The translations under genes and the position numbers were made by a program. Shown piece by piece: positions 33,901 to 43,570 of a DNA stretch of 64,000 bases. Position 1 is the first letter of the stretch; every line of letters starts with the position of its first letter. Under the pieces are notes generated by a model. That model did not search any database and was not told where the DNA came from. It saw nothing but the letters and a program-made list of their open reading frames with translations. The DNA lies in NCBI GenBank assembly GCA_910574285.1, contig CAJTAL010000011.1, forward strand, positions 36,075-100,074, written 5' to 3'. The DNA comes from Lachnospiraceae bacterium. GTDB lineage: Bacteria > Bacillota > Clostridia > Lachnospirales > Lachnospiraceae.

Positions 33901-36822
33901 CTATCTTTTCCATCTCTCCATTCTTAATATTTCTCCGTTTTCCACCTCCACGATAATCGCCCCATTTTCCTGCGTGGAATAGATTTTACTACCAACATCT
34001 GCAAGCCTCTCTATCGTTTCCTGATGCGGATGCCCATACCGATTCTCCTGTCCTGCCGAAATTAACGCATACGCAGGCCTGACCAGCCGGAGAAATTCTT
34101 CAGTTGATGAATTCTTTGAGCCATGATGCGCCACCTTCAGAATATCCCACGTACAATCCGGATATCTTTCTTCTAACTGTTTTGTAAGCTGGTTTTCTCC
34201 TTCTCCCTCTACGTCCCCAGTCAACAACAAATCAAACGGCCCGTACTGCACAGCCAATACCATAGATGCCTCGTTACCTGATTCCAGTCCTTCATTGCCT
34301 GTCCCCGGCACAGCACTTTCCCGCCTTGATTCGGCATTCTCTGATTTTATCTCCATATTTCCCGGTTGTATACATGTGATCACCATATCCCCTTCCCTGA
34401 TACTCTGTCCCGGCTTTATCATCACTACACGGATTCCTTGCTTCCTCGCTTTTCTTGCCAGTCCTGTCAACGCTTCATCCCACACTTCCTTCACCGGCAG
34501 AACCAAGGTTCCAATCTTCACACTAATCTCCTGTCTCCCAATCAGCTCATCCACGCCGTTCATATGATCACTGTCGCCATGAGATATCAGCACATAATCA
34601 AGCCTGCCGACTCCCTGGGATTTTAGGAATGGCTCCAGCCTGTACTGCCCCACCTTCTTCACGTCACTGCTCCCGCCATCTACTAGATAGGTATTTCCCT
34701 CCGGTCCTCTCATGAAGATTCCATCTCCCTGCCCCACATCCAGAACCACCGTTGTAAGTTTCCCTGCCTCTCCAAAACGAGTCATTAAAATCATAATTCC
34801 CAATGCCCACAGGGAAAACACAGCAATTTGTTTCTTTTTCCTATTTTTACTATCCCTGAAAAACTCAATCTGACCAATTGATGCCACATTACCGTTAAAA
34901 CTTCCAGATTGAGCTTCTCTTTGTTTTCTTTGATTTCTCCGATTTCGCTGATCTGCTGGATCCTCTCTTTCCTTCTGTTCTTCCTGCATCTTCACTGATA
35001 AGATAATATATCTCAGCCAAATCAACCCCAGAAACAAAATCCCATAATATACCGCTATCTGCCACAGATCAGGCCTTCCTATCACAAGCCTCGCTCCCGG
35101 CAGACCAAGTGTTATTTCACAGCTCATCTTATAAATCCACAAGATTTTACTGCATATCCAAAACAATAATGCAGATACGGGGGCAAACCACAGCGCAGAC
35201 AGGCTTCCTGCCATCCCCAGAAATAATAATACAGACATCAACGGAATTACAAAGAGATTCAGAATAAAAGAATAAAGCGGAAATTCAAAGAAATAATAGA
35301 GCAGAATCGGAAGGATGACCAGATTGATACCGGCACTGGCTGTCAATCCCTGGATAATGACTTGCCATACATGCCCCCAGACTCCCATCAAATACCCAGA
35401 CAGAAAACCATCTTCCCTATTCTGCCCTGGGGAACTCTGCGTCTCTCCTTTCCTATTCTTCCTTAGACAACTCTGCGTCTCTTCCTTCCTATTATCTGGC
35501 ACCTGCACCGAACCGCTATGTAAAACATTTGTAGTACATGATGCATATACGGATATATCTTCTTGTACAATCGCCTTTGTCTTCGTCTTCGTCTTCATCT
35601 TCATCTTCATCTTCACTTTCATCTTCTGCCCATTATTGTGTAATACACACATGGATATGCCTTCCTGCACCACCGGCACCACCGCCAGAATCGCCAACAC
35701 CGCCCCAAAAGACAGCCAGAACCCACCGTCATACAGACTGAGCGGCCGCCACACCAACACCACAACCGCCGCCGCAGAAAGAGCCGTCGGCGCGTCATAA
35801 TGCCTCCCCGCCATATCCGCCCCCACACGGAACAGAAACATCACCAGCGCCCGCACCGCAGATACCGTAAATCCAATCATAAGAATATACAACATCAGAA
35901 ACAAAATGCCAAATATCCCGCCAACCGGATAAGATCCCGTGATCCTCCTCAGAAGCTTATACATCCCAATCCCGATAAAAGACAGATGCAATCCCGAGAT
36001 CGCGATAATATGGCCGATTCCATTCACTTGATACAGTGTCTTAAGCTCCTGATCTACCTCGCTCTTCTCTCCCAGCATAACCGCACCCATAACACCGCCG
36101 TCTTCTTTCCCGAAGTTTGACAACAATATCTCCATCCAACGCTTCCGAAAATTCTCAAGCCGGGCTTTCCATTTTTGGATACCGGTATCCACGATACAAA
36201 TATCCTCTGCCCATATCGTACCATGGATATCTAATATCTGATAATAACGCTTCTGGTCAAAATTACCTGGATTTCTTGCACCTTGAAAGAAAGAGACCTC
36301 TCCCTTTGCTTCCACTCTGTTTCCGATTTGAAATTGTATCTCGGAATCTGTATAAATAATAATTCTGGATTCTTGAAAAGATTCTTCCTGATATGCTTCT
36401 TCCCGAACTGACTGTTCCTGATATGCTTCTTTCCGAACTGACTGTTCCCGATATGCTTCTTCCTGATTTGCTTCTTCCCGAACTGACTGTTCCCGATATG
36501 CTTCTTCCTGATTTGCTTCTTCCCGAACTGACTGTTCCTGATATGCTTCTCCCTGAACCGACCCTTCCCGGCAGGACTGTTCTCTCTCTGTTTTTTTCCG
36601 ATATTTTACGAAATTTTTCTCCAGATATAACGCCTGGCAGTTTTCTTTCTGTTCTATGCGGTACACCCGACCTATGACCGCAGCAAGATCTCCCTCCGGG
36701 ACACTGCTTTCAAGGGCGGAAGGGCGAAGTTCTCTGACGAACCTCTCCCCGCCGCACAGCACAGACAGCATGACTGCCGCCGCAATAACCAGACACAGAT
36801 AAAGCAGCGGTCTGTCTCTCAT
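33901..36822 (-). CDS. comEC: DNA internalization protein ComEC/Rec2
   Basis: Membrane channel for DNA uptake. The competence-domain membrane core has HIIAISGLHLSFIGIGMY around residues 280-300 and several further helices. The C-terminal metallo-beta-lactamase domain has LDVGQGDGIFMRGP, ISHGDSDHMNG and LKVAHHGSKNSS. 973 residues, longer than usual (about 750), because of two low-complexity inserts: residues about 82-150 with repeats of QSVREEAYQE-like units, and a Lys-Met/Lys-Thr tract near 400. Ribosome binding site GGAGAGTGAGAA. Last gene of the comEA operon, and partially copied at 19.1 and 25.5 kb. Confidence 0.94.
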   Translation of the reverse strand: MRDRPLLYLCLVIAAAVMLSVLCGGERFVRELRPSALESSVPEGDLAAVIGRVYRIEQKENCQALYLEKNFVKYRKKTEREQSCREGSVQGEAYQEQSVREEANQEEAYREQSVREEANQEEAYREQSVRKEAYQEQSVREEAYQEESFQESRIIIYTDSEIQFQIGNRVEAKGEVSFFQGARNPGNFDQKRYYQILDIHGTIWAEDICIVDTGIQKWKARLENFRKRWMEILLSNFGKEDGGVMGAVMLGEKSEVDQELKTLYQVNGIGHIIAISGLHLSFIGIGMYKLLRRITGSYPVGGIFGILFLMLYILMIGFTVSAVRALVMFLFRVGADMAGRHYDAPTALSAAAVVVLVWRPLSLYDGGFWLSFGAVLAILAVVPVVQEGISMCVLHNNGQKMKVKMKMKMKTKTKTKAIVQEDISVYASCTTNVLHSGSVQVPDNRKEETQSCLRKNRKGETQSSPGQNREDGFLSGYLMGVWGHVWQVIIQGLTASAGINLVILPILLYYFFEFPLYSFILNLFVIPLMSVLLFLGMAGSLSALWFAPVSALLFWICSKILWIYKMSCEITLGLPGARLVIGRPDLWQIAVYYGILFLGLIWLRYIILSVKMQEEQKEREDPADQRNRRNQRKQREAQSGSFNGNVASIGQIEFFRDSKNRKKKQIAVFSLWALGIMILMTRFGEAGKLTTVVLDVGQGDGIFMRGPEGNTYLVDGGSSDVKKVGQYRLEPFLKSQGVGRLDYVLISHGDSDHMNGVDELIGRQEISVKIGTLVLPVKEVWDEALTGLARKARKQGIRVVMIKPGQSIREGDMVITCIQPGNMEIKSENAESRRESAVPGTGNEGLESGNEASMVLAVQYGPFDLLLTGDVEGEGENQLTKQLEERYPDCTWDILKVAHHGSKNSSTEEFLRLVRPAYALISAGQENRYGHPHQETIERLADVGSKIYSTQENGAIIVEVENGEILRMERWKR
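36373..36579 (-). repeat. in-frame repeat tract in comEC
   Basis: About 200 bases of imperfect repeats coding Glu/Gln-rich units such as REQSVREEANQEEAY (five or so copies, about 30- and 48-base periods). It adds a charged linker between the first membrane segment and the OB-like domain. Confidence 0.8.
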
Positions 36823-36825
36823 TTC

Positions 36826-37773
36826 TCACTCTCCTTTATTTATATCTTCCACAAAATCCTGATCCCTCGACAGCGGTTTGCTCAGATTGACACTTCCCAT
36901 ATACTCCAAATTCGACTCTCCGTTGACAGATATCTGGACCTGGCTGCAGGCTCCCCCGTCTACGATAGAATTGACGATCGCATAGACAGTAAGCTGCGGG
37001 TCCGTCACACACGTATTGTTCAGGAATCCTTCGTCCAGATTCACATAACATACGGCATCTTTGACAGACACACCGATAACCTTCGTCTCCGGCGGGATCA
37101 CCGGCTGCAGCCCATCGCCGGCAGGTCCCTTGATCAACTGGTCAATAATCAGACGTTCCGTAGATATATTACTGTTATAGCGGACGCTTACTTCCTCCTG
37201 CACCAGCTTGTCCCCATTCTCATTCACAAAATACAGTTTCAAATCCCCCAATTGGTAGAGATGAAGCGAAGAACCTTTATATTGGAGAAAATATTCCCTT
37301 CCCATATATCCGATCTCATTCCCCGCACTGTCTGCCAGCGGCTGATTCTCTACAAAAAATCCGACATATTCTATCTGACGGATCTGTTCTAACGTCTGGA
37401 CGATCGCCGCGCGCAGCAGCACTTCCTCCGCCGGTTTCATTTTTTTATAATTTCTGGTAAAATGAACATCCAGTCTCTCATTTTCCAAATAACAATTCGT
37501 AACCCTGACTCCCTTTGGAAATACGCTTTTATAATCGATCGAATCTGTCTCCTTCATCATCACCTGCAGAATATCCCGGACTTTCTCTTCGGTTGTTCCG
37601 GACTTCAGTTCAAAAGCTTCTTTGACCAGCGAAGTGCCCTCTGTATTTACATAATACATAAAGGAACCGCCCTTCACGGGTTTCTTTCCCTTGCTGCAGC
37701 CTGCCGGGATTCCCATACACAGCAGTATACACAGCGCATACACCATCATCCTGTGTCTTCTCTTCTCCTTCAT
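36826..37773 (-). CDS. GerMN-domain lipoprotein
   Basis: A 315-residue lipoprotein (lipobox IPAGC near residue 26) with two GerMN (sporulation/germination) domains: first around LQVMMKETDSIDYKSVFPKG, second around IIDQLIKGPAGDGLQPVIPP and GVSVKDAVCYVNLDEGFLNN. Start at 37773, with GGAGG nine bases upstream. Located 16 bases after the kinase and three bases before comEC, so in the same operon. Role probably in the cell envelope; the exact function is unknown. Confidence 0.88.
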   Translation of the reverse strand: MKEKRRHRMMVYALCILLCMGIPAGCSKGKKPVKGGSFMYYVNTEGTSLVKEAFELKSGTTEEKVRDILQVMMKETDSIDYKSVFPKGVRVTNCYLENERLDVHFTRNYKKMKPAEEVLLRAAIVQTLEQIRQIEYVGFFVENQPLADSAGNEIGYMGREYFLQYKGSSLHLYQLGDLKLYFVNENGDKLVQEEVSVRYNSNISTERLIIDQLIKGPAGDGLQPVIPPETKVIGVSVKDAVCYVNLDEGFLNNTCVTDPQLTVYAIVNSIVDGGACSQVQISVNGESNLEYMGSVNLSKPLSRDQDFVEDINKGE

Positions 37774-37789
37774 AAGCATATACCTCCAA

Positions 37790-39283
37790 TTAAGACACAT
37801 ATGTCAGCGGAATACGGACCGTAAATGTCGTACCTTCCCCATACTGGCTGTAGACCTTGATCGCTCCCCGATGCATGACCAACGCGCTTCTTGCGATCGC
37901 AAGACCTAAGCCCGTTCCCCCGATCTCCCTTGAATGGGACTTGTCCACACGATAAAACCGCTCGAAGATGTGCTCCACGGCCTCCTGCGGAATCCCGACT
38001 CCCGAATCTGCCACTTCAATAAAGCAATTCTTATGATCGGCATTCAGAGATACATGAACCCATCCGCTTTCTTTATTATATTTGATCGCATTTTCAACCA
38101 GATTAGAGATTGCGAGAGTAATCTTTACTTCATCCACTTCCGCCGTCACCGGCCTGAAACTCTCGAATACCAGCTCAATATTACGTGTTGCCGCAATAGG
38201 TCTGAGACGTTTTAATATCCTCTCGATCAGTGTATTCATATTTTCAGATTTGATATTCAAAGTATTCGCCGTCTTGTCAAGCTTCACCAAAGACAGCAGG
38301 TCGTTAATGATCTTGTTTTCTCTCTCGATCTCCTCTGACAGATCGCCCATGAATTCCTTATACAATTCCGCAGGCACATCTTCCTGTATCAGCAGAGAAT
38401 CCGCCAGCACCTTCATAGAAGTCAGCGGCGTCTTTAATTCATGCGATACATTCGATACGAATTCATCCCGGGAATCATTCAAAACTTTCAGCCTGCCCAG
38501 CATCTTGTTAAAGGAATCCGATATCATCATCGTCTCTGTGTACGTATTCTCATGAAGATAATCGTCCTCGTACCCTTCTGTGACAGCCGCAATCGACTGA
38601 TTAATCCGATGAAACGGACGCACCATAATAAGCCCCGCCACGAAAGCCAGGATCACAATCACCAAAGCCGTTGCCAGGCACATAACCTTAATCCGCTCCG
38701 CCATAATCTGCATACTGTCCACGATCATCTCCGTGGACACACTGATCAGCATGACCCCGGTCACCTTCTCCGTCCCTTTATTATATACCGGCGAAGTGAC
38801 CTCGATATACTGATTTTCGGCATCATAATTACCGGTGCCCTTCCCCTCGAAGCACCGTATCACATCTTCTGACACAATCGTCTTTCCCTTGTCCATATCA
38901 TAGGTATCTTCCTGAATACGGAAATCCTGATCAATTACCAGGACTCGTCCGCTATAGATATTTGACATCTGGACCAGCTCTGACCTGATTATGTCAGATA
39001 TCTCACCGGTCAGATAATTCGAATCGCTCAGTTGATTGCAAAGAATGGTACACTGATTCTGTATCTCCGCGGTTCTTATCTCTACTTCCCTTTTCTCATA
39101 ACTACTCAATATTACCTCGTATAAAACCAGCGTCGGAACCACTCCTGCCAGAAGAACCAGCAGGAGGATCCGGACACGGAGACTTTTTAAAACATTCCAT
39201 TTCAGATATTTCTTAACCCCTGAAATAATAACCAACTCCCCATTTTGTATAGACGTATTTCGGATCACTCGGATTCGTCTCAA
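37790..39283 (-). CDS. sensor histidine kinase (WalK/PhoR type)
   Basis: Two membrane segments (about residues 36-57 and 197-218) flank an extracellular PAS-like domain, followed by HAMP, HisKA (FVSNVSHELKTPLTSMKVL), and HATPase_c (NLVENAIKYNK, VADSGVGIPQ, GGTGLGLAIA). About 490 residues. The start is uncertain: the frame overlaps the regulator gene by 71 bases and the candidates are non-ATG codons (TTG at 39283 or at 39235). Cognate kinase of the regulator upstream. Confidence 0.92.
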   Translation of the reverse strand: MRRIRVIRNTSIQNGELVIISGVKKYLKWNVLKSLRVRILLLVLLAGVVPTLVLYEVILSSYEKREVEIRTAEIQNQCTILCNQLSDSNYLTGEISDIIRSELVQMSNIYSGRVLVIDQDFRIQEDTYDMDKGKTIVSEDVIRCFEGKGTGNYDAENQYIEVTSPVYNKGTEKVTGVMLISVSTEMIVDSMQIMAERIKVMCLATALVIVILAFVAGLIMVRPFHRINQSIAAVTEGYEDDYLHENTYTETMMISDSFNKMLGRLKVLNDSRDEFVSNVSHELKTPLTSMKVLADSLLIQEDVPAELYKEFMGDLSEEIERENKIINDLLSLVKLDKTANTLNIKSENMNTLIERILKRLRPIAATRNIELVFESFRPVTAEVDEVKITLAISNLVENAIKYNKESGWVHVSLNADHKNCFIEVADSGVGIPQEAVEHIFERFYRVDKSHSREIGGTGLGLAIARSALVMHRGAIKVYSQYGEGTTFTVRIPLTYVS

Positions 39284-39902
39284 TCTTTTCTCTCAGCCTT
39301 CGGATATGTACGTCTACCGTCCTCGCATCACCGGGATATTCATATCCCCACACGATATTCAATAGATTCTCCCGGCTGTACACCTTATTCGGATTCATTG
39401 CAAGAAGTTCCAGAAGATCAAATTCCTTCGCCGTCAGGTTCACTTCTTTCTCGTCGATCACAACGCGCCTGCTCTCACAGTCAATCTTCATACTTCCCTT
39501 TATAATCATCTTCTCATTCGGCTTCTCCGGATTTCTCTTGCCGGTACGCCTCATGATCGCCTTAATCCGGGCTTTTACTTCCAGTATATTAAAAGGCTTT
39601 GTGATATAATCATCCGCCCCGTATTCAAGACCAAGTATCTTATCCATGTCTTCGCTTCTGGCCGTCAGCATTACTATCGGAACATCCGAGAATTCCCGGA
39701 TCTGCTGACATACTTCAAACCCGTCGTGCTTCGGCAGCATAATATCTAACAAAATCATATCATAGGCATTCTCCCGTGCCAATTTTAACGCCTCTTCCCC
39801 GTCATAGGCACAATCAACCTTCATTCCATCCTGCTCCAGGCTGAATCGAATCCCCTTTACGATCAATTTCTCATCATCTACTACTAAAACCCTTTTGCCC
39901 AT
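39213..39902 (-). CDS. OmpR-family response regulator (WalR/PhoP type)
   Basis: 229 residues. The receiver has the phospho-Asp in MILLDIMLPKHDGFEV, Thr in VMLTARSED and Lys in YITKPFNILEVKARI; the winged helix has VNLTAKEFDLLELLAM, RENLLNIVWGYEYPGD and VDVHIRRLREKIE. Complete. It follows comEA by 28 bases and overlaps the kinase, making a two-component system inside the competence operon. Confidence 0.95.
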   Translation of the reverse strand: MGKRVLVVDDEKLIVKGIRFSLEQDGMKVDCAYDGEEALKLARENAYDMILLDIMLPKHDGFEVCQQIREFSDVPIVMLTARSEDMDKILGLEYGADDYITKPFNILEVKARIKAIMRRTGKRNPEKPNEKMIIKGSMKIDCESRRVVIDEKEVNLTAKEFDLLELLAMNPNKVYSRENLLNIVWGYEYPGDARTVDVHIRRLREKIETNPSDPKYVYTKWGVGYYFRG

Positions 39903-39930
39903 CTGCTTTCTCCCTCAATCACTTACTTGC

Positions 39931-40653
39931 TTAAATTCTGATCTGATCTTTGACTTTGTTAAATACGCCTTCCTTAATTCCTTCGACTTCTTTCAATTCT
40001 TCGATCTTCTGAAATCCGCCGTGTTCTTCTCTGTAACGGATAATAGCCGCTGCTTTCGCCTCGCCGATTCCGCTCAGCGTCATCAATTGTTCCTTCGGCG
40101 CCGTATTCAGATTCACTTTGCCGTCCTCTGCTCCCATACCGTCCGGGGACGACTGCAGGGGACTTCCTCCCGTCTTCTGCATGCCTGCAGTACCCTGCGC
40201 CGCCTCTTCCATAGAAGGGACATAGATCTGCTGTCCGTCTTCCATCTGTGAAGCCTGGTTCAGATACTCTCCGGCTGCGTCCCCGCAAAGTCCGCCGGCC
40301 GCCTCGACAGCTTCATAGATCCTGCTGCCGGATGAAAGCACGTACACTCCGGGATTCACCACCCTTCCGCACACATGGACGCAGATATTGCCTGGTTCAT
40401 CTGTTCCGTTCTCACCGTCTCCTCCCTGTACGGTCTCCTGTGCCTCTTCCTTTTCTTTACGTTCTTCTTTTTGTCCTTCTTTTTGTCTTTCTTTTTCTTC
40501 GGCTTCTTCAGCAGGTACTTCTAACGCCCCAATCTCTGCAAGTTCTTCCCCGTATCCTTCTCTTTCCTTCGAACATCCGGAAAACTGCAGAACAGAGGCC
40601 ATTACAATAATAGTATAGATAATACAAAATTTCTTCGACATCATTCTATGCAT
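39931..40653 (-). CDS. comEA: ComEA-type helix-hairpin-helix lipoprotein
   Basis: DNA receptor for competence. N-terminal signal with lipobox-like FSGC (Cys27), an acidic/Lys-Glu linker (residues 45-75), a SLBB domain (ICVHVCGRVVNPGVYVLSSG), and two C-terminal helix-hairpin-helix motifs (KVNLNTAPKEQLMTLSGIGE, then GGFQKIEELKEVEGI). 240 residues, normal for lipoprotein ComEA of Clostridia. AAGGAG six bases before ATG. First gene of the operon ending with comEC. Confidence 0.93.
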   Translation of the reverse strand: MHRMMSKKFCIIYTIIVMASVLQFSGCSKEREGYGEELAEIGALEVPAEEAEEKERQKEGQKEERKEKEEAQETVQGGDGENGTDEPGNICVHVCGRVVNPGVYVLSSGSRIYEAVEAAGGLCGDAAGEYLNQASQMEDGQQIYVPSMEEAAQGTAGMQKTGGSPLQSSPDGMGAEDGKVNLNTAPKEQLMTLSGIGEAKAAAIIRYREEHGGFQKIEELKEVEGIKEGVFNKVKDQIRI

Positions 40654-40718
40654 CTTTTACTCCTTTACAGTCTGCCGAAACTGTAAATACCCCGCATACA
40701 TATGTCCTAATCATTGTA

Positions 40719-41150
40719 CTATTTCCACTGAAAAATTGCAACTCCAATCAGCGCAATTACCATCCCGATTATCTTCCTCCACTCCAAAGGTTCCTTCTCC
40801 ACCCCAAAGAGACCCAGAAGCTCTATCACGTACGCCACGATAAGCTGCGCGATCACGATCAGCAGCGCCGCTTTCGCCGGTCCAAGCTGTTCCATACTCT
40901 TAATCACCGTCAGCGTGATCCCTGCGCCGATCACACCGCCGAGAAGAACATATCTTGGCTCTACCTTCGTAAGCGTCATTACATTGTCGCGCCCGGCAAT
41001 CAGCCATGCAATCAGACACACCGCAAATGCAGTCAACTGTACCCATGTATTGCTGACCCACATTCCCGTCGTCTTCGTAACCTGTGTATTGAATACTCCC
41101 TGCACGCTCATAAGAGCGCCTGATAAAAGCGCAATAAAAAAACCAATCAT
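40719..41150 (-). CDS. DMT-family transporter (YdcZ/DUF606 type)
   Basis: A 143-residue membrane protein with about five helices, in the small EamA-like YdcZ family. The start MIGFFIALLSGALMSVQGVF and the Gly-rich second helix (LLGGVIGAGITLTVI) fit. GGGAGG ribosome binding site. These proteins often work as pairs; no second copy is present here. Substrate unknown. Located 65 bases before comEA on the same strand, downstream of argD. Confidence 0.88.
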   Translation of the reverse strand: MIGFFIALLSGALMSVQGVFNTQVTKTTGMWVSNTWVQLTAFAVCLIAWLIAGRDNVMTLTKVEPRYVLLGGVIGAGITLTVIKSMEQLGPAKAALLIVIAQLIVAYVIELLGLFGVEKEPLEWRKIIGMVIALIGVAIFQWK

Positions 41151-41284
41151 TCTTATACCTCCCAGTCTGAATCATAGATACTTTCGCTTTCCTGCAAAAG
41201 CTCTTCTGCAAAAGTTCTTCTGCAAAATATCTCTTTTTCTGAAATAGTATATCCGAATGAATGGTTTTTTATCTCGATTGGAAA

Positions 41285-42463
41285 TTATTTTATGATGCTT
41301 TCTAATATATTCATCATCTCGTCTATATGTTTCTCTTCGATGATCAGGGGCGGTACCAGCCGTATGACATTATCCTTGGCGCTGATGATCAGCAGTCCTT
41401 TTTCCAGCGCTTTGTTAATAAATTCCCCCACCGGCTTCCTGACCTTAAGTCCCTGTATCAGCCCGATTCCTCTCCGCTCCTCTATCACATCCGATTTTGC
41501 AGTCAGGGCGTCCAGCTTCTCCGTCAGATACGCGCCTGCCTTGCGTACGTGGGACACGATGTCTTCTCTTTCGAATATTTCCACCGTCTTTGCTACTGCA
41601 GCACACGCCAGCGGATTGCCGCCATAGGTTGTCCCATGGTCCCCCGGTTCCAGGGAATACTCCGCCGTCTCTTCCGTCATGGCAAATGCTCCCACCGGGA
41701 TTCCGCTTCCGATCGCCTTGGCCATCGCCATGATGTCCGGCTTTGTTCCATATGCCTGCCATGCAAACATAGAACCGGTCCGTCCCATTCCGCACTGAAT
41801 CTCGTCACAGATCATAAGAATTCCTTCTTTATCGCAAATCTCACGGATCCCTTCCATAAATTCCTGCGAAGCCGGATGGATACCTCCCTCCCCCTGAAGC
41901 GGCTCTAAGATAATCGCGCATGTTCGATCCGTAATCTGTGCTTTCACGCTTTCCAGATCATTGAACTTCGCGAATCTGACCCCCGGAAGCATAGGTTCAA
42001 ACGGAGTACGGTAAGCCTCGCTTCCCGTTACGGATACCGCCCCGATGCTCCGGCCGTGGAACGAATCCTCCATCGCGATAAACTCATACCGGCCGGTCCC
42101 CTTCTTCCAGGCGTATTTGCGGGCGGCCTTAAGCGCTCCCTCAATCGCCTCTGTTCCACTGTTCGTGAAAAACACACGGTCCATACCGGTGATCCTTTTC
42201 AGCGCTCCCGCCGCCTTCCCGCAAGTCGTATTATAATATAAGTTCGAAGTATGTGTAAGGGCGTCGATCTGCTCCTTCAGCGTCCGGTTTAATTCCTGAT
42301 TCCCATATCCCAGACCACATACTGCAATTCCCGCCGCAAAATCAAGATATCTCTTTCCTTCCGTATCGTAAAGGTATACTCCTTCGCCCCTTTCCAGCAC
42401 AACCGGGAAACGGTTATAGGTATGTACAAGTCCTTTTTTTGTTTCTTCTATATATTGATTCAT
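41285..42463 (-). CDS. argD: acetylornithine aminotransferase
   Basis: PLP-dependent class III aminotransferase converting N-acetylglutamate semialdehyde to acetylornithine. FFTNSGTEAIEGALKAARKY, the dimer-interface DSFHGRSIGA, the PLP Lys in MAMAKAIGSGIPVGAF and the Arg-binding region are intact. 392 residues. Last gene of the argC-GNAT-argJ-argB-argD operon, 68 bases after argB. Could also serve in lysine biosynthesis as in other bacteria. Confidence 0.95.
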   Translation of the reverse strand: MNQYIEETKKGLVHTYNRFPVVLERGEGVYLYDTEGKRYLDFAAGIAVCGLGYGNQELNRTLKEQIDALTHTSNLYYNTTCGKAAGALKRITGMDRVFFTNSGTEAIEGALKAARKYAWKKGTGRYEFIAMEDSFHGRSIGAVSVTGSEAYRTPFEPMLPGVRFAKFNDLESVKAQITDRTCAIILEPLQGEGGIHPASQEFMEGIREICDKEGILMICDEIQCGMGRTGSMFAWQAYGTKPDIMAMAKAIGSGIPVGAFAMTEETAEYSLEPGDHGTTYGGNPLACAAVAKTVEIFEREDIVSHVRKAGAYLTEKLDALTAKSDVIEERRGIGLIQGLKVRKPVGEFINKALEKGLLIISAKDNVIRLVPPLIIEEKHIDEMMNILESIIK

Positions 42464-42531
42464 TTCTTTTCTCCATAAAAATGTTTCTTCTGCTGATTAC
42501 TCAAGAATTCGTACCAAGATAAGCCGGCATA

Positions 42532-43431
42532 CTACTCGCCATGATAAAATTTCTCTTCGCTGTCATCCAGCATCGCCGTACCGATACCCTTATTCGTAAA
42601 GATCTCAAGAAGCAGGCAGTGCGGGATTCTCCCGTCCAGAATATGCACCCTTGACACCCCGTTCTCGATCGCGTCTATACAGTTCTGAAGTTTCGGCAGC
42701 ATGCCTCCTCCGATATATCCTGTCTCCATCAGAGCCTTTCCCTCGGATACCCGCAGTTCCGATATCAAGGTGGCCGGATCCTTCGGATCCTTGTAAACCC
42801 CCTCAATGTCCGTCAGAAATGCCAGTTTCTCCGCATGAACCGCTCTCGCGATCGCGCACGCCGCGTCATCCGCATTGATATTATATGTTTGAAATCCGTC
42901 ATCCATTCCTACCGGACATACGATCGGAAGAAAATCCTTCTCCAACAGGTCAAATAAGATGTCTGCATTGACCTCCTTCACCTCTCCTACGAATCCGATA
43001 TCCTCTCCGTCCGCGTATTTTTTTTCAACCTTAAGCAAAGCGCCGTCTTTTCCGCTGATCCCGATCGCTCGCACACCCAGGCTCTCCACCAGTTGTACCA
43101 GACTTTTATTCACTTTCCCAAGCACCATCTCTACAAGTTCCATAGTAGCTTCATCCGTCACCCGAAGCCCATTCACGAACTCCGGTTCCATGCCGGCTTT
43201 TGCGACCCATTTACTGATCTCCTTGCCGCCCCCGTGGACGATGATAGGCTTGAATCCCACCAGCTTCAGAAGCGTCACATCCTGAATGACCTGTTCTTTT
43301 AACTGTTCATCCACCATCGCGCTTCCGCCATATTTCACAACAATGATTTTTCGGTTGAATCTCTGGATATAAGGAAGCGCTTCGATCAAAACCTCCGCCT
43401 TATCCAGATATTTCTGCATCGATTGATTCAT
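42532..43431 (-). CDS. argB: acetylglutamate kinase
   Basis: Phosphorylates N-acetylglutamate, the second step of arginine synthesis. [16 protein letters not shown] near residue 33, the substrate loop [11 protein letters not shown], and [12 protein letters not shown] with [14 protein letters not shown] are typical. 299 residues. The N-terminal helix of about 20 residues is characteristic of arginine-inhibited hexameric enzymes, so allosteric feedback is likely (inference from family). Between argJ and argD. Confidence 0.96.
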   Translation of the reverse strand: MNQSMQKYLDKAEVLIEALPYIQRFNRKIIVVKYGGSAMVDEQLKEQVIQDVTLLKLVGFKPIIVHGGGKEISKWVAKAGMEPEFVNGLRVTDEATMELVEMVLGKVNKSLVQLVESLGVRAIGISGKDGALLKVEKKYADGEDIGFVGEVKEVNADILFDLLEKDFLPIVCPVGMDDGFQTYNINADDAACAIARAVHAEKLAFLTDIEGVYKDPKDPATLISELRVSEGKALMETGYIGGGMLPKLQNCIDAIENGVSRVHILDGRIPHCLLLEIFTNKGIGTAMLDDSEEKFYHGE

Positions 43432-43570
43432 AATCTTTCCGACTCCTTTTTGTCTGTATAAAATGTTATCTCTGTTTCAGGCTGCTGATATGCGGATCAT
43501 CTTATTTGCCAGCCATCTGCTTTTCCTGCTGCTTAATCATCTTCTTTAATATGATGCGCTTATGACAGGA

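Noticed and set aside
36393..36677. Plus-strand frame with repeated LLPELTVPDM units
   Set aside because: It is the reverse complement of the comEC repeat tract and has no start signal.
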